Assembly (NCBI RefSeq): GCF_963966145.1 | Contig: NC_091049.1 | Location: 10,044,001 to 10,108,000, forward strand | From: Tenebrio molitor | Lineage: Eukaryota > Arthropoda > Insecta > Coleoptera > Tenebrionidae | Length of the DNA: 64,000 nt | Reading direction: 5' to 3' | Shown: one piece after another, positions 23,382 to 34,481 of the stretch | Layout of the letters: each line of letters opens with the position of its first letter | How positions within the stretch are numbered: the stretch's first letter is position 1 | Notes under the pieces: generated by a model | What the model saw: only the letters and a program-made list of their open reading frames with translations | The model's database searches: none | Told to the model about the DNA's origin: nothing | Position numbers and translations under genes: made by a program

Positions 23382-23741
23382 TACTATTGCAGGCAAAAAG
23401 AGTGGGACATCAAATTTCTGTCAGTTTTGAAAAATTCGATGTAGTTCAAGCTTTATTGTCATTTTTTTAACACTATTCCAGCTGACAGTTTAAAAATTTA
23501 TTTTATACTTCAATTTTTCTTTTCCAAATGCCCTCTTCTTTTGATAAAGGTAGATTTTGATTGGGAGTTTGCATTAAATAAATATTCACTACGTGCTTAC
23601 TTTCAATCATTCCCTACAACCTACAATACTTAATGACAACGTCAATAAATTCAAAGTAGGGTTAGAATCGCATAAGGGTTATTTCACATTAAAAGTCACG
23701 ACAATGACGTTGATGTCCCACTTTTTTTGCGCGCAATAGTA
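23382..23741. mobile_element. 360-bp MITE
   Basis: TA-flanked ends CTATTGCAGGCAAAAAGAGT and the inverse (with GGGACATCAA pairing), no coding. Confidence 0.85.
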
Positions 23742-24419
23742 TCTTTGCGGTCACATTAAATTCCTGAACAGGACATAGCGGGACATTTTTTTAACTCTGA
23801 ACATATAATCTATTCCATCTTTAAAAAAACGATAGGTTGCCATGTTTTAATTTTGTTAAATTGGCAGGACTGAGGAAAGTAGTAGTTATATTTCATTTCA
23901 TTTTGGTTGTAAATCTTTTGTAACTAAATTTGAAGTGCTATGTTGCAAGATGATTCTAAAACAAAAAATAAATAAAGTTATCAATAAATGTCATTTTGAC
24001 GTTTTTCCAATTTATTTTAAATTAGACAACACAAAGTAATAATTTAAAGGGTTTACTACAAGTGCATAATGCCAAAAGTTGTGTTTGTCGAGTGTTGAAG
24101 GGCTAGACACATTTTAAACGAGGTAGGGCCGATCTAAGTAATGATGCTATTATTAATAGATTGATGGATATCTTCAATGTGAGAACAATTAATTTGTATT
24201 CGATGAAATCCTGAACTGTAAATTAATTTATAGGTGGGAAGATCTGTTATATATTGCATAATTACAAAAAAAAAGGTCTGGAGGATACTAGAACAACAAA
24301 AAAAGGAAAATCAGAAAAGTGGAACCATTTTTTAAAAGAGATCTCAACGAAATTATTCGTGGGCTAAACATTAGAAGATGATTCGGAATCTAATGATGAA
24401 GACGACAAAATATTATATT
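23742..24419. other. Interval with a MITE X fragment
   Basis: 23777-23805 is the left terminus of MITE family X (GGGACATTTTTTTAACTCTG). The rest is AT-rich with no recognised feature. Confidence 0.5.
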
Positions 24420-25925
24420 ATAACATAATTACATAAACATTTTTGTTTTATAATACAAAAATTTCCGATAATATTGCGGAATCTGGAAAAGTGCCCCGAA
24501 TGCTTGCAGCGTTTCCACGTTGAATGGCAAGGGAAATCCTCTCGAAAAGGAATTTCTTTGATTTTGAATCGCCTGATTCCGCGATAAGTCGGTTTCCGAT
24601 GACATTAATGAAATCGATGGCTTCTTTGCACCAAGGGCCTAAGGTTTCAAATGCTAAACCTTTAAACACGTAGTTTGACGAAATGATTGAACTATATTTG
24701 CTATGTTTGCGTTTGCAAGCCATTTCAGCGGCAAAACCTGAGACTTCAAATGATTTCAATACGTATCTGTCTGCAAGTGTATCTACAACAGTAACGTCCC
24801 AAACCAAAGGTTGACCTTTAATCCACGGTACTAAAGTCATCCCATCTGGGCGTTTTCCGTCATCCCGAGACAGTCCGTTTGGTTCTAAAGTTGAATTCAC
24901 ATGAATTGAAGTTAAAGACCGATTGATAATGGAATTAATTTCAGTGTGTCTTGAAAATCTACCACTGCTTTTGAAACAACTTAGACCGTGGGTGCCAATT
25001 TCGTCAACTTTCGCATTGCATTTGCAAATATGAGGTGTACAAAGATTACAACCCAATCTTAAACCAATACAAACTTGGAAGGAAGTGTTATCTAAAAGAG
25101 TACCAATATTAGGAGAAGGTATTGCATGTAACCAAGATCCTGATTCTCTGCATTGCAAAGCTTTAAAACGAGCCAAGTCTCTAGGTGAATTAAAGATTAA
25201 GTCATTGGCAATTATTCCTTTGATATTAATATTATCCCAATTCTTCTGAAATTGTGGAATTGTTGGTATTTCGTTCTCATTTGCTACACCCCAGGCTGCA
25301 AAAGCTTCATCATAATGGTGAATATTAAGCTCATTATCCTTTGAGTTTAGTAATAAAGAAACAAGCTTTTTAACCCCATTAATTGAAGATAGGAAAGCAG
25401 GGAGGCAAATATCGGAAATGCGACGAATTCCCAGACCACCAAATCTAATCGGTAAAGTGGACTGACGCCATTGTAAATCAGTTAAACGTAAATTAAGTAT
25501 TCTCTCTAAACAAGACTTTAAAGAAGAATCAATTGAATTAACATAATTAGAAAATTTCCAAAATGGAGTTGTTCTTAATAAAAAATTAAATTTTGGTATG
25601 AAAAGACAGTTTTTGATTAAAGTATAAGCCACGTGTCTGTTAAGGAGTTCAGCTTTGTTTAAAAGATTTTCAACTGTAATTATAGTTTTTTCGACGGTGT
25701 TTTTGAAACCTTGGTCAAAGATTGGAGAGCCTAAAAGAGATAAACTTTCTCGGTCACAGATTTTAATGCCTGGTGCTAAATTTTGAAATTCCTTTATGAC
25801 TTTTAAATCTGTGTCTCCAGAACAGCAAAAGATCTCGCATTTGTTAAAGTTTAATTCAAGGCCAATTTCCTGAGATAAATTTATAACTTTCTTAAAGAGA
25901 TGAAGATAATTCTGAAGATGAAATA
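24420..25925 (-). pseudogene. LINE with restriction-like endonuclease, 5'-truncated
   Basis: A long open frame on the minus strand starts within the reverse transcriptase thumb (LELNFNKCEIFCC, about 25850) and runs without a stop to 24448. It includes GGLGIRRISDICLPAFLSS and a Cys/His cluster CNLCTPHICKCN followed by GTHGLSC. The PD-(D/E)XK endonuclease core reads KRPDGMTLVPW, LVWDVTVVDTLAD and a downstream K-R-K-H-S-K-Y. The protein tail RISLAIQRGNAASIRGTF is also typical. The absence of the catalytic RT domain marks 5' truncation on insertion. The 3' end is defined by a second copy of the terminal ~90 bp at 57757-57848. It belongs to the R2/R4-type superclade; the exact clade is not resolved. 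Confidence 0.85.
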
Positions 25926-26286
25926 ATGGAGGAGGTTAAAGTGTAGATGTCTTTTAAAAAAAGTGATTCCATTTTGGAGAACTTATCCGTTTTCTGCTAG
26001 TTAAACTAAAGCAAGCGTTCTTGAAACTCATTCAACGACTAAAGCCTCCACCAGGTGTATACATTTTGATTTGTCTTTTTTTTGAATTGCTATTTTTAAT
26101 AAAAAATGCTGGGTTCTCTATTAATTTCTTGTAATACAGCTTCAATCGATTCGCAAAAAAGCGTGGCAACACTGTGCCTTCAAAATTTTCAGAATTCCTA
26201 ACCAAACTTTTATTCAGATATACAGGATGAAATCTGTCAGATTGTCATGGCCAAGCATCGTTTTTTTAAAGTTGGAATACATTATA

Positions 26287-26658
26287 GGTAGTCCATACTT
26301 ATTCCCTATGTTCAATTTTAAAAAACACAGATCAATGCATTGTGAGTTGCTGTGCAACCAACTATACCGAACACCAGAAATTTTGAAATAATGATAAAAA
26401 TTGTTCCGATTGATGGAATTGGTCTATCATGTGTTGCATTGGAAATATCACGCACATTTCTAATGCTCTGATTGGCATAGAATAACTGCATTATGTGTAT
26501 TTCTTCTTCAAACAACTTGACCATTTTGTTAAACTGTCAAGTACTTATTTTCGTTACCTTGGTTACGTGATTACATACATGCATTGACCTGTGTTTTTTA
26601 AAACTGAACATAGGGAATAAGTATGGGCTATGTTCAATGTTAAAAAAATGTTCCGGTA
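26287..26658. mobile_element. MITE family X, copy lacking its left end
   Basis: Nearly identical to 13388-13760, including the 68-codon minus frame (26524-26318). The left terminal CCGGGACA sequence is missing, and the right end has TTCCGG in place of TCCCGG. Confidence 0.85.
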
Positions 26659-26771
26659 TACGGTGCGATCAATTAAAAAATAAATCGAGTCGGCGTGTTA
26701 CCTATGGCAACCCATGCTATAGCATAGGCTCCAAAGCAAACTGGATTTATTTTTTAAATGATCGCTCGGTA
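26659..26771. mobile_element. Small palindromic MITE, copy 1
   Basis: About 113 bp. The two halves pair along TGCGATCA-TTAAAAAATAAAT and the inverse. It abuts the right end of MITE X and occurs again in inverted orientation at 55947-56059. Confidence 0.8.
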
Positions 26772-27121
26772 CAATGAATTGGAACATAGTCCACTATAGC
26801 AAAAACTTTATCAGAACTGTAGTTTTTTTGAGCTACACTCTTTCCAACAACCATTGCAGTTATATGATTAAACAATTTTTTTAGTTCTTCGTCGTTGTCT
26901 AGCAATGGAATGATGAAATCCTCGCTGCTTTTACCTGTTTCAACAAAATTAGGAGTTCGATCTCTCAGTTTGTAATAGAGTCTCCATGCACACGATGGTT
27001 GGTAATTTCGTTTCAGCGGTATGACGTCCTGTATTGTCATATCTTTGAAGCAGCTGCGTAGAAAAAAGTTCTTGGCGTCGTCTATGTCCTCTTCAGGTAC
27101 ACACCCAATCAACAAGGGCAA
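26772..27121 (-). CDS. Hypothetical exon-like reading frame
   Basis: An open minus-strand stretch of about 118 codons before it runs into the MITE at 26771, which supplies the last codons. It contains SCFKDMTIQDVIPLKRNYQP and SSEDFIIPLLDNDEELKK, ordinary amino-acid use for a globular protein. A possible splice acceptor (AAATTAG) lies just upstream at about 27128. I do not recognise the family. It could be a relic exon of a host gene or of the proposed virus-like element. Confidence 0.35.
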
Positions 27122-27128
27122 TTGCTCT

Positions 27129-27714
27129 AATTTATTTATACATTAAAAGACAAACGGTAATGTTGCAGTTTAAGGTCCTAATAGTGCGCGCTCCGTGCCC
27201 CACACAATACTTACTTCTGTTGATGTACTTACACCGTTGTCAGATTTATTAGGGATTGAACAGGCTTTTCTGGGTCATGTACGTTTTGGTGTGATTTGTT
27301 TGTTGTCTTATTTGAAATAAGGTGACTAGCCCAGTTTTTTAAAAAACCGCTTCATTAAAAAAAAATTAACATGTTTTGGCTCAATTTTTCGTTTTAAGGT
27401 GAGCTAAAAAGTCCATTTGATTCAGAAGAAACGTCTCTACGGGGTGACTGTTGTAGTTTTTGCAAAAACAAATTAAACTGAAAGACACAACATGAACAAA
27501 AATGTGAACAAAATGGATAAAATTCTGTCATTACGCAACCCACCATACTTCTCTGCTACGAGCAATATAATGTTGAACTTTTAATAAATTTTTCTTCGAC
27601 AGTTAAATGAGAGTTATCATCTGAGTCACTTGAGTCAGAGTTTTCATTATTACAGTTAATTATTTCCATGATTTATTAGAAAAAATCATATGAAAATGTG
27701 TAGCATACCTTAGG
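27129..27714. other. Interval without a recognisable gene
   Basis: AT-rich, no open frame of note and no clear repeat pair. Confidence 0.4.
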
Positions 27715-28479
27715 TATCAATTGTATCAATTTCTTTATTAAAATCACATAAATTACCAACTGTATCTTTGGCTTCGGCTTCGCCTCTAGGCTGGCCTGCG
27801 GAGCCGTAGTCCCCTTCAGGGACGCTTTGCCAGACTTTACTTACAGTAGGTTTAACTGTTGTTGGTAATAATTCATATTTTAATCGTTCAGGTCTTCCAC
27901 ATATCGTCTTGAGTTAATTTATCAATATCACCTTTATAATAGGCGTACCTACATAATTGAATTATTATTTGCAGAATGTTCAATACCTAATGTGTGTCCG
28001 ATCTCGTGTAATAATACAATATAAAAATTAGTTTGACCATCAGGTGTATTGCTTGATTCACCAAAATACCAATTTTCTGATTTATCAAAATGAATTCCTA
28101 GACATTCATCATTATTTGGAAAGAAACCATGTGCTAAGACATTACCTTTTCCGTCAAAACTGCTAGAACATACTCCTTTTTGACACCGTGTATTATGATT
28201 ATGTTGAAACAGCGTATTAGAAAATGAAATAAGTATATCCGGTTTAATACTATTATACTCAAACTTTAAATTTGAAACTGCCACTGATCGAAGGCTTTTT
28301 CTGCCAATCGTTTCATTTGATTTGAGGCTAATGAAAAATACCATTTAAGACTTGTTTTATTCCATTTTTGATAATGAACTCTAAGTATAAGCTGTTGGAT
28401 TATCTTTAACGCTACATCTAGGTTTACTGATCAAATCAAGTGTTTCTTGATTTAATGTTCTATGAGTTGGTAAATTATA

Positions 28480-28721
28480 TCGTGTGTTCCACAAAAAACT
28501 CACTCGCAGCAAGCCATGACAAAAGTGAAGTAGGTATGTCATAGTACCAGATGTGAAATGAACTACTAAAGTAAATTTATAGGTTATCTGTCACTCACAA
28601 TATGATGAAAATTTGTAAGTAACAAATGAACTACTTCCAGTGATCCTAAAATCGACATGACCAGTCTATCTATCTCTATAGTCATGGCTTACTGCGAGTG
28701 AGTTTTTATTGGAACACACGA
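28480..28721. mobile_element. MITE family Y, copy 1
   Basis: 242 bp, TA-flanked, with ~41-bp inverted ends starting TCGTGTGTTCCA and pairing through ACTCACTCGCAG. It lies inside the MMP propeptide, and the codon phase is kept on both sides of a single TA. Confidence 0.95.
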
Positions 28722-28795
28722 TAGAATTCTTGAAACCTTATTAATGCTTCATTGGTTTCTGTTAATGATAATCCATTACTCTCTAAGAGCCCGAT

Positions 28796-29193
28796 TTCAA
28801 GTCAGGGTGACAAATAGGTGGTGCAGGGCAAATGTGTAGCCATCTTTGTCCTACACATTAATTACTATATCGTGTGTTCCACAAAAAACTCACTCGCAGC
28901 AAGCCATGACAAAAGTGAAGTATGTCTTAGTACCAGATGTGAAATGAACTACTAAAGTAAATTTATAGGTTATCTGTCACTCACAATATGATGAAAATTT
29001 GTAAGTAACAAATGAACTACTTCCAGTGATTCTAAAATCGACATGACCAGTCTATCTATCTCTATAGTCATGGCTTACTGCGAGTGAGTTTTTATTGGAA
29101 CACACGATATAATATGCGTCATCTTTCTCAAACTTGCAATTTTGTGCCGTTACCATGACAATACAAGTTGCAACTCAACTTGAAATCGGCCTC
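28796..29193. mobile_element. MITE family Z carrying a nested MITE Y
   Basis: The ends GAGCCCGATTTCAAGT and ACTTGAAATCGGCCTC with flanking TA define an element of about 400 bp. Its middle is occupied by MITE Y copy 2 (28870-29107). Its own insertion point is also in the MMP propeptide, again phase-preserving. Confidence 0.85.
28870..29107. mobile_element. MITE family Y, copy 2 (nested)
   Basis: Almost identical to the copy at 28480-28721, 148 bp away, with small indels. It sits within MITE Z, so the Y family was active after Z inserted. Confidence 0.95.
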
Positions 29194-29395
29194 TAAATAT
29201 CCAAATTGCTCTAAATAATTAGTAATATTCATTTCCAAGTGTCCCTGCAAGGGACTACCTGATAAAGTTGAAATACTGAGAAATAGTAAAAAATACTGAC
29301 AGACCTCAGTAATAGGTACATCTCATTTATTACAATAAGAATCATCAATTACTGTTTAAGTGGATTTTTCTAGGTATTTCTCTTTGGGAATAGTA

Positions 29396-29690
29396 GTTTA
29401 TTTAATGAGTTCATGTGTAATTTGGGCTTTTTTTGGCATGAGTGGGCCAGTTTAAAACTCGAGTGAAACGAGAGTTTTAAAGGTCCACGAGTGACAAAAA
29501 AACCCAAATTACACAAGAACGAGTTGAATAGAACGTTTTTTTGTTCGACGAGTTCCCCAAAGGCTCCAAATCGCTGAAAATCTTTAAAATTAGCTTGACG
29601 TTTCGTTTTGACAAGTTGTCAAATTTATCAAAATCCGTTCACACAGGAGAAAATTCTCAAATTCTGACAGTGTCGAACAAAAAAATAATT
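29396..29690. repeat. Hairpin-type repeat H, copy 1
   Basis: A ~130-bp imperfect palindrome (GTGTAATTTGGG ... CCCAAATTACAC, loop ACTCGAGTGAAACGAGAGT) is followed by about 160 bp with GACAAGTTGTCAAAT and GACAGTGTCGAAC. A direct copy lies at 30971-31232 and a partial one at 20845-20935. The loop again has two CGAG sites. Confidence 0.8.
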
Positions 29691-30011
29691 AAAATTACTG
29701 ACAAATTCCTCTTCACGTAAATTTACTTCTTTTTCATTTATTTTATCAGCCTTGTATAAATGTAATAACTGTCTATAAAATTTATAAATTAACTTATATT
29801 CTTCAATTCTTTCTGATATTTTTAATCTCTTATCTAATATTTCTATTACCACCGCACCAAGAGATAAACAATCTAGTGGAGGTAGGGCTAACGAAGATAA
29901 TCCCGATGCACTAAATAATAAATTACTAATAGATAATCCGATTACAATTTTATAAAAATATATGTAACTTTTTCTGTATACATACAAGCATTGTTGTAGA
30001 TATTTTTCCAT
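29691..30011 (-). CDS. Small membrane protein, truncated
   Basis: From ATG at 30011 the minus frame encodes two hydrophobic stretches (YIYFYKIVIGLSISNLLFSA and LPPLDCLSLGAVVIEIL) and then a charged helical region (KISERIEEYKLIYKFYRQLL). It is cut off by repeat H at about 29690, which supplies unrelated final codons. A hydrophobic pair plus a helical tail resembles small proteins I recall in insect Polinton/Maverick elements, but this is a weak likeness. The neighbouring MMP has the same orientation, 300-400 bp away. Confidence 0.4.
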
Positions 30012-30270
30012 TTATAACATATACACTGACCGGGAAAATTATCGCATCACTTAAAGCACGAGGACTTGCGGCTTGTTATAGTCCAACTGACTGACTGCAT
30101 AGGGTAATAGGATTATTTGTCAAATTCAGGAGTTGGCTATGGATTATTTAAAACCAATTGAAATACACTTTTTCATAGTGAAATGTCAAATAATCAAAAT
30201 TCTTGCTGATTGTTGTATTTTTTTTGTTGTTTCAATAGCCGAGCTGCATTTTTTTTTTTAGAAATCCATG

Positions 30271-30505
30271 TACCGGGTGATCAAGAAGGACTGTTTAAGT
30301 TGGCAGTACAATTAAGAAAATTTTTTAATTCGGTTATTTATAACACTGCAGCCGGATATGATTTGTTGGTTTATTTGACAAATATCTGATATAGGTATAG
30401 CATTAACAACGACAAGCCATCAACAACCGAAAGTTACTCCTGTTATACGATTTAAAATACCATTCAGTGTTACCAACTTAAACAGTCCTTCTTGATCACC
30501 CCGTA
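30271..30505. mobile_element. MITE family V, copy 1
   Basis: TA-flanked ends CCGGGTGATCAAGAAGGACT and the inverse, 235 bp. A second copy lies 240 bp away. The termini resemble those of the mariner at 9605-11021, a candidate source of transposase. Confidence 0.9.
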
Positions 30506-30745
30506 TAAGGCATTCACGATCTTTTTAGGACGGAGTTGGCTATCACCATCTAGTGATTTTGTTGGCAGTACCTCGGTGATAACTAAATTCCCTAAAGGAA
30601 ATTGACACTTTTTGTGTTAGGTTAGGTTGTTTTCAGTTTAGGGTTATATTTTCTGAATAGGTACATTGTTGCCGGATCTCTTAAATCTGGTCTGTCCTTT
30701 TTAAATTAAATTAAATCGTTTAATAGGATTTTTTTTATCGTAATA

Positions 30746-30970
30746 TACCGGGTGATCAAGAAGGACTGTTTAAGTTGGCAATACAATTAAGAAAATTTTT
30801 ATTTATAACACTGTAACTGGATATGTTTTGTTGGTTTATTTGACAAATATCTGATATAGGTATAGCATTAACAACGACAAGCCACCAACAACCGGAAGTT
30901 ACTTCTGTTATACGATTTAAAATACGATTCAGTGTTACCAACTTAAACACTCCTTATTGATCACCCCGTA
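30746..30970. mobile_element. MITE family V, copy 2
   Basis: A direct copy of 30271-30505 with a short internal deletion; the right end is CACTCCTTATTGATCACC, slightly diverged. Confidence 0.9.
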
Positions 30971-31232
30971 GTTATTTATTTAACGAGTTCGTGTGTAATT
31001 TGGGATTTTTTTGGCATGAGTGGACCAGTTTAAAACTCGAGTGCCAAAAAAGCGCAAATTACACAAGAACGAGTTGAATACAACGTTTTTTTGTTCGACG
31101 AGCCCCCCCAAAGGCTCCAAATGGCTGAAAATCTTTAAAATTAGCTTGACGTTTCGTTTTGACAAGTTGTCAAATTCATCAAAATCCGTTCGCACAGGAG
31201 AAAATTCTCAAATTCTGACAGTGTCGAACAAA
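30971..31232. repeat. Hairpin-type repeat H, copy 2
   Basis: Same order of blocks as 29396-29690. The palindrome loop is shortened (ACTCGAGTGCC). The segment begins exactly where MITE V copy 2 ends. Confidence 0.8.
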
Positions 31233-31542
31233 AAAAAATATTTTGGGAATTTTGCTGCTCCTTTGACGGAAATTTAAATTATTTTTACATACTTAACAAA
31301 TCATTTAGTTTCTTAGGAATATTAAAATAATAAATCTGAGAATGAGGTGGCAAGAAAATGTCGAACAGACACTGACAGAAAAAAAAATTGCATCCGTTGC
31401 ATCACTGAATCAGTTAGTCCAACATGAAAAGAAAAAATCATAGCCAACTCGGTCCCAAAAAGATCGTGAATGCCTAATAAGTGAGCGATTCATTATTGAG
31501 TTGATTTGTTTAATTAATGATATTTGACAGTTATAAACAAAA

Positions 31543-32510
31543 ATGAGCAGAAACAGCTACCATTTGACAGCTGAACAAGCTGCAATGGCTATTGCACTCT
31601 TAAATGACGGCAGGAGTCAACGTTATGTTGCTAGAACACTAGAAATGAACCAGTCGACGGTTTCTAGAATTGCCCAAAGATACCAGGAGACTGGCGAACT
31701 AAAACGGATATCAGGTCAAGGTCCTAAGAGAGTTACATCTCAAGCTGATGACCGATTTGTCCTGTTAACATCTTTGCGAAATGGGCATCTAACTGCACCA
31801 CAGCTCCAAAATGAGCTTCATAATGCCAGAAATGTTGAAGTAAGCGAGAGAACAATCCGAAGACGACTGGTAGAAAACAATTTAACCAGTAGACAGCCGA
31901 TGATGACTGGGGAAGGGTTCTCTTTACGGATGAATCCAGATTTGCTCTAAATTCACCCGATGGTCGTCTTAGGGTATGGAGAAGGCCTGGAGAACGATAT
32001 GCACAATGCATGATGGCGGGTAAGGAAAGTTTTGGTGGCGGAACTCTTATGGTCTGGGGAGGAATTAATCCCCAGGCTAAAAGAGATCTGGTTCATGTCG
32101 GTCAAGGTGCTCTAAATGCCCATCGATACATAACTCAAATATTGGAACCACACGTAGTACCATTTGCTCCATTTGTGGGTAGTAACTTCCTTTTTATGCA
32201 GGACAATGCACGTCCACATGTTGCTAGAGTGGTGACTAGGTACTTTGAAGAAGTCCACATTCAAAAATTTGACTGGCCTGCAAGGAGCCCAGACTGTAAC
32301 CCCATTGAACATGTCTGCGACGAACTTGGGCGAAGTATCAAAGCGCGCAGAAATCGTCCACAAACACGCAATCAACTTCTTCAGGTGCTTAATGAAGAGT
32401 GAGAGCAAATGGATCACGCAGTGATCCAAGAAGTAATCTTAAGCATGCCTCGTAGAATGGCTGCAGTTATTCAAGCCGGGGGAGGTACCACCAGGTACAC
32501 CGATTTAGAA
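31543..32510 (+). pseudogene. Tc1 family transposase (DD34E), frameshifted
   Basis: From ATG 31543 it has a paired helix-turn-helix DNA-binding domain (DGRSQRYVARTLEMNQSTVS) and a second one (TAPQLQNELH ... ERTIRRRL). At about 31902 a deletion of a few dozen codons shifts the frame. The DDE domain then continues with LFTDESRF, MQDNARPH and NPIEH, all three acidic residues intact and the last two 34 residues apart. A TGA at 32401 replaces a Trp, and the MPRRMAAVIQ tail follows. Compared with the copy at 16990 it keeps a full catalytic triad, but it is still non-functional as written. Confidence 0.9.
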
Positions 32511-32710
32511 AAGCCCAGGCCCTCCGGCCAGGCATGCATTATTTGTTTGTCCAGTAGTATTTAGCCTAAAGAGACCAGAGCAGCAGGTAGTACCGTAGTG
32601 TACCCAGTCTTATTTGCATAGATACCGTGAATGAAGACCAAAAATATTCACTTCCTTCGGCAGCGAAACTACCAGCTTCAGCACATAAAATTTCATTTTT
32701 GCTCGTAATA

Positions 32711-33095
32711 ACATTTTAAAAAAATTTAATTGATTTGATTGGAAAGATTAGGTACATATTATTGTTCATATTTTTAGCAGTTTTTAACTGAAAATCGTTT
32801 GAAAAATGTAAATTTAAATTGTTAGAAATATCTCCGTCTATTAATACCTAATACGATTATAAAAAAAAAAAAATAGTTTTTTAATTTAACTTTAATTCAA
32901 AAAAGATTTCTGATGATTTTTCATTCAAATGAAGAAGAAAGGAAGAAAGGTCCGAGAAGTGAAGTGAACATAATCTTAACTACGATTTGGTGTCAAATTG
33001 TTATATAGCTCCATATGCGCACATTTTAGGGTGGTACAGAGTGGTTTTTTACTTAATTTTGAAATTGACAATTGTTTATTAAAAAAATTTCACTA
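32711..33095. repeat. AT-rich interval plus dispersed repeat copy B
   Basis: 32957-33095 is the inverted match of 860-1003. The rest is AT-rich with poly-A and nothing recognised. Confidence 0.65.
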
Positions 33096-33515
33096 TACAG
33101 GGTGTTTGAAAATTGCTAGTACAAAAAAAACGGTGGCATCTGGAAGCCCTAAGAAATCCAAGAAACCAATTTTTAATTTTTTAAAACAAATGGGATAAAG
33201 TAACCCTATTCCTGCATATTTTACGCCTCAGGCGGGGCAATAATTTTTAAACCTTGGTAACCAAGCGTGATAATGAAGGACTATACAACAATATGAAAAA
33301 TTTATATTTTTTTGCAAGATCTTGGCAACCACAGATTGACAGTTTAAGAACATCAAATTTTTTATTTCATTATTGCTAAACAACGTCTTTTTTTTAGTAA
33401 TTTTTATCTCGAAAACTAGAGGATTTTTATTAGAATTTTTTTTTGCCGATGACTTCAACTCACCATCACCAATTACCAGGTTTTTTTTGTACTAGCAATT
33501 TTTAAACAGCCTGTA
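33096..33515. mobile_element. 420-bp MITE
   Basis: Ends ACAGGGTGTTTGAAAATTGC / inverse ending CAGCCTGTA, with GTACAAAAAAAAC pairing inside. It interrupts the dispersed repeat B at a TA. Confidence 0.85.
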
Positions 33516-34245
33516 GTGCTTAATTTCCTTTAAATCACATATTAAAACGATTGAACATAAGAGAGAACTCTAAACGTCAACATGTTTACACAACCTCTAA
33601 TTTGCACTGCGGCTGCGATCTAATTTAAAGATCATAGCCTAATTATTATTAATTTAAATGATCTCTCGGTATTTGAAATGAACATTAAACATTAAAGATG
33701 CCTAATTTGGTAAAAAAAAATATATATTCAGGTGTATGTGAAATAAGTGTGTTAATTTTAATCAGTGGAAGAACTCGCCAATTCATGAAACTTTTCTCTA
33801 TAACATTTTTACGAAAAAGCATTACAAATTGATTTAAAATTTGGAATAAATAGCCATCAAAGTGTATACCCGCCTATGGGTAAGGGCGAAAATTTTCTGT
33901 TGTGATAGAAACGAAGCCTTGTTAAAAAATTACATTGTTATAGAAAAAACTAAATACATGATTAAAATTTAAATTCTCTTGGTTACAAAAAGTAGAAACT
34001 AGTTAATCACACAAAACAACTCCTTTGGTAAAAATTGAGGGGTAAAAAATCTTGGAATACTTTTGCGAATTTTGCTAATTGTTTTATTACAAAGCACGTC
34101 GTTAATAAAAAAATCTGCAAATATTAATTAAATTCGTGAATGATTAAATGGTTAAAAACTGTTAAAAATAATAATAATAATGTTTTCAATCAAATCAATT
34201 AAATTTAAAAAAAAAATACTTGAAAACAATAAAATTTTTAGTATA
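33516..34245. other. Non-coding interval
   Basis: AT-rich DNA with no open frame of interest and no obvious repeat pair. Confidence 0.4.
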
Positions 34246-34481
34246 TACAGCGTGATCAACAATGACTGAGTCTGTTGGCAATGAAACAATTGAAAAGTAC
34301 TGGTGTTTTTTGTCTCGTAATTGGCACTGACCGGATTTTTTAACTTGAGATAACTTTAAAAACATTTTTGGTTATGCCGGTTATGTTTATACTATTACAA
34401 AAATGAACTTTTGATGGTAAATTTCAAATTCACCAAATTTCATTGTTACCAACAGATTCAATAATTCTTGATCACACCGTA
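34246..34481. mobile_element. MITE related to family V
   Basis: Ends ACAGCGTGATCAACAATGAC and inverse (AATAATTCTTGATCACACCG). It is close in terminal sequence to family V and to the mariner at 9605. Confidence 0.8.

Larger units (their letters stand above)
27715..29330 (-). pseudogene. Matrix metalloproteinase (M10A), MITE-disrupted
   Basis: Minus-strand order: a hydrophobic leader (about 29295-29240), then a propeptide helix region with TNYLEQFGYLE. The propeptide ends in the cysteine-switch block PRCSVKD (about 28420). The catalytic domain holds VLAHGFFP and the zinc site HEIGHTLGIEHS, followed by the SIM Met-turn (27950). Beyond it are a hinge and the first Cys of a hemopexin-like domain (NLCDFNKEID, about 27735). 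No introns are visible across the propeptide and catalytic parts, unlike typical animal MMP genes. Breaks: MITEs at 28480-28721 and 28796-29193, stops around 28320-28390, a GGTA duplication just after the Met-turn, and a later frame change. It would have been a secreted zinc protease. It is either a retrocopy or cargo of a viral or virus-like element. Confidence 0.85.
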
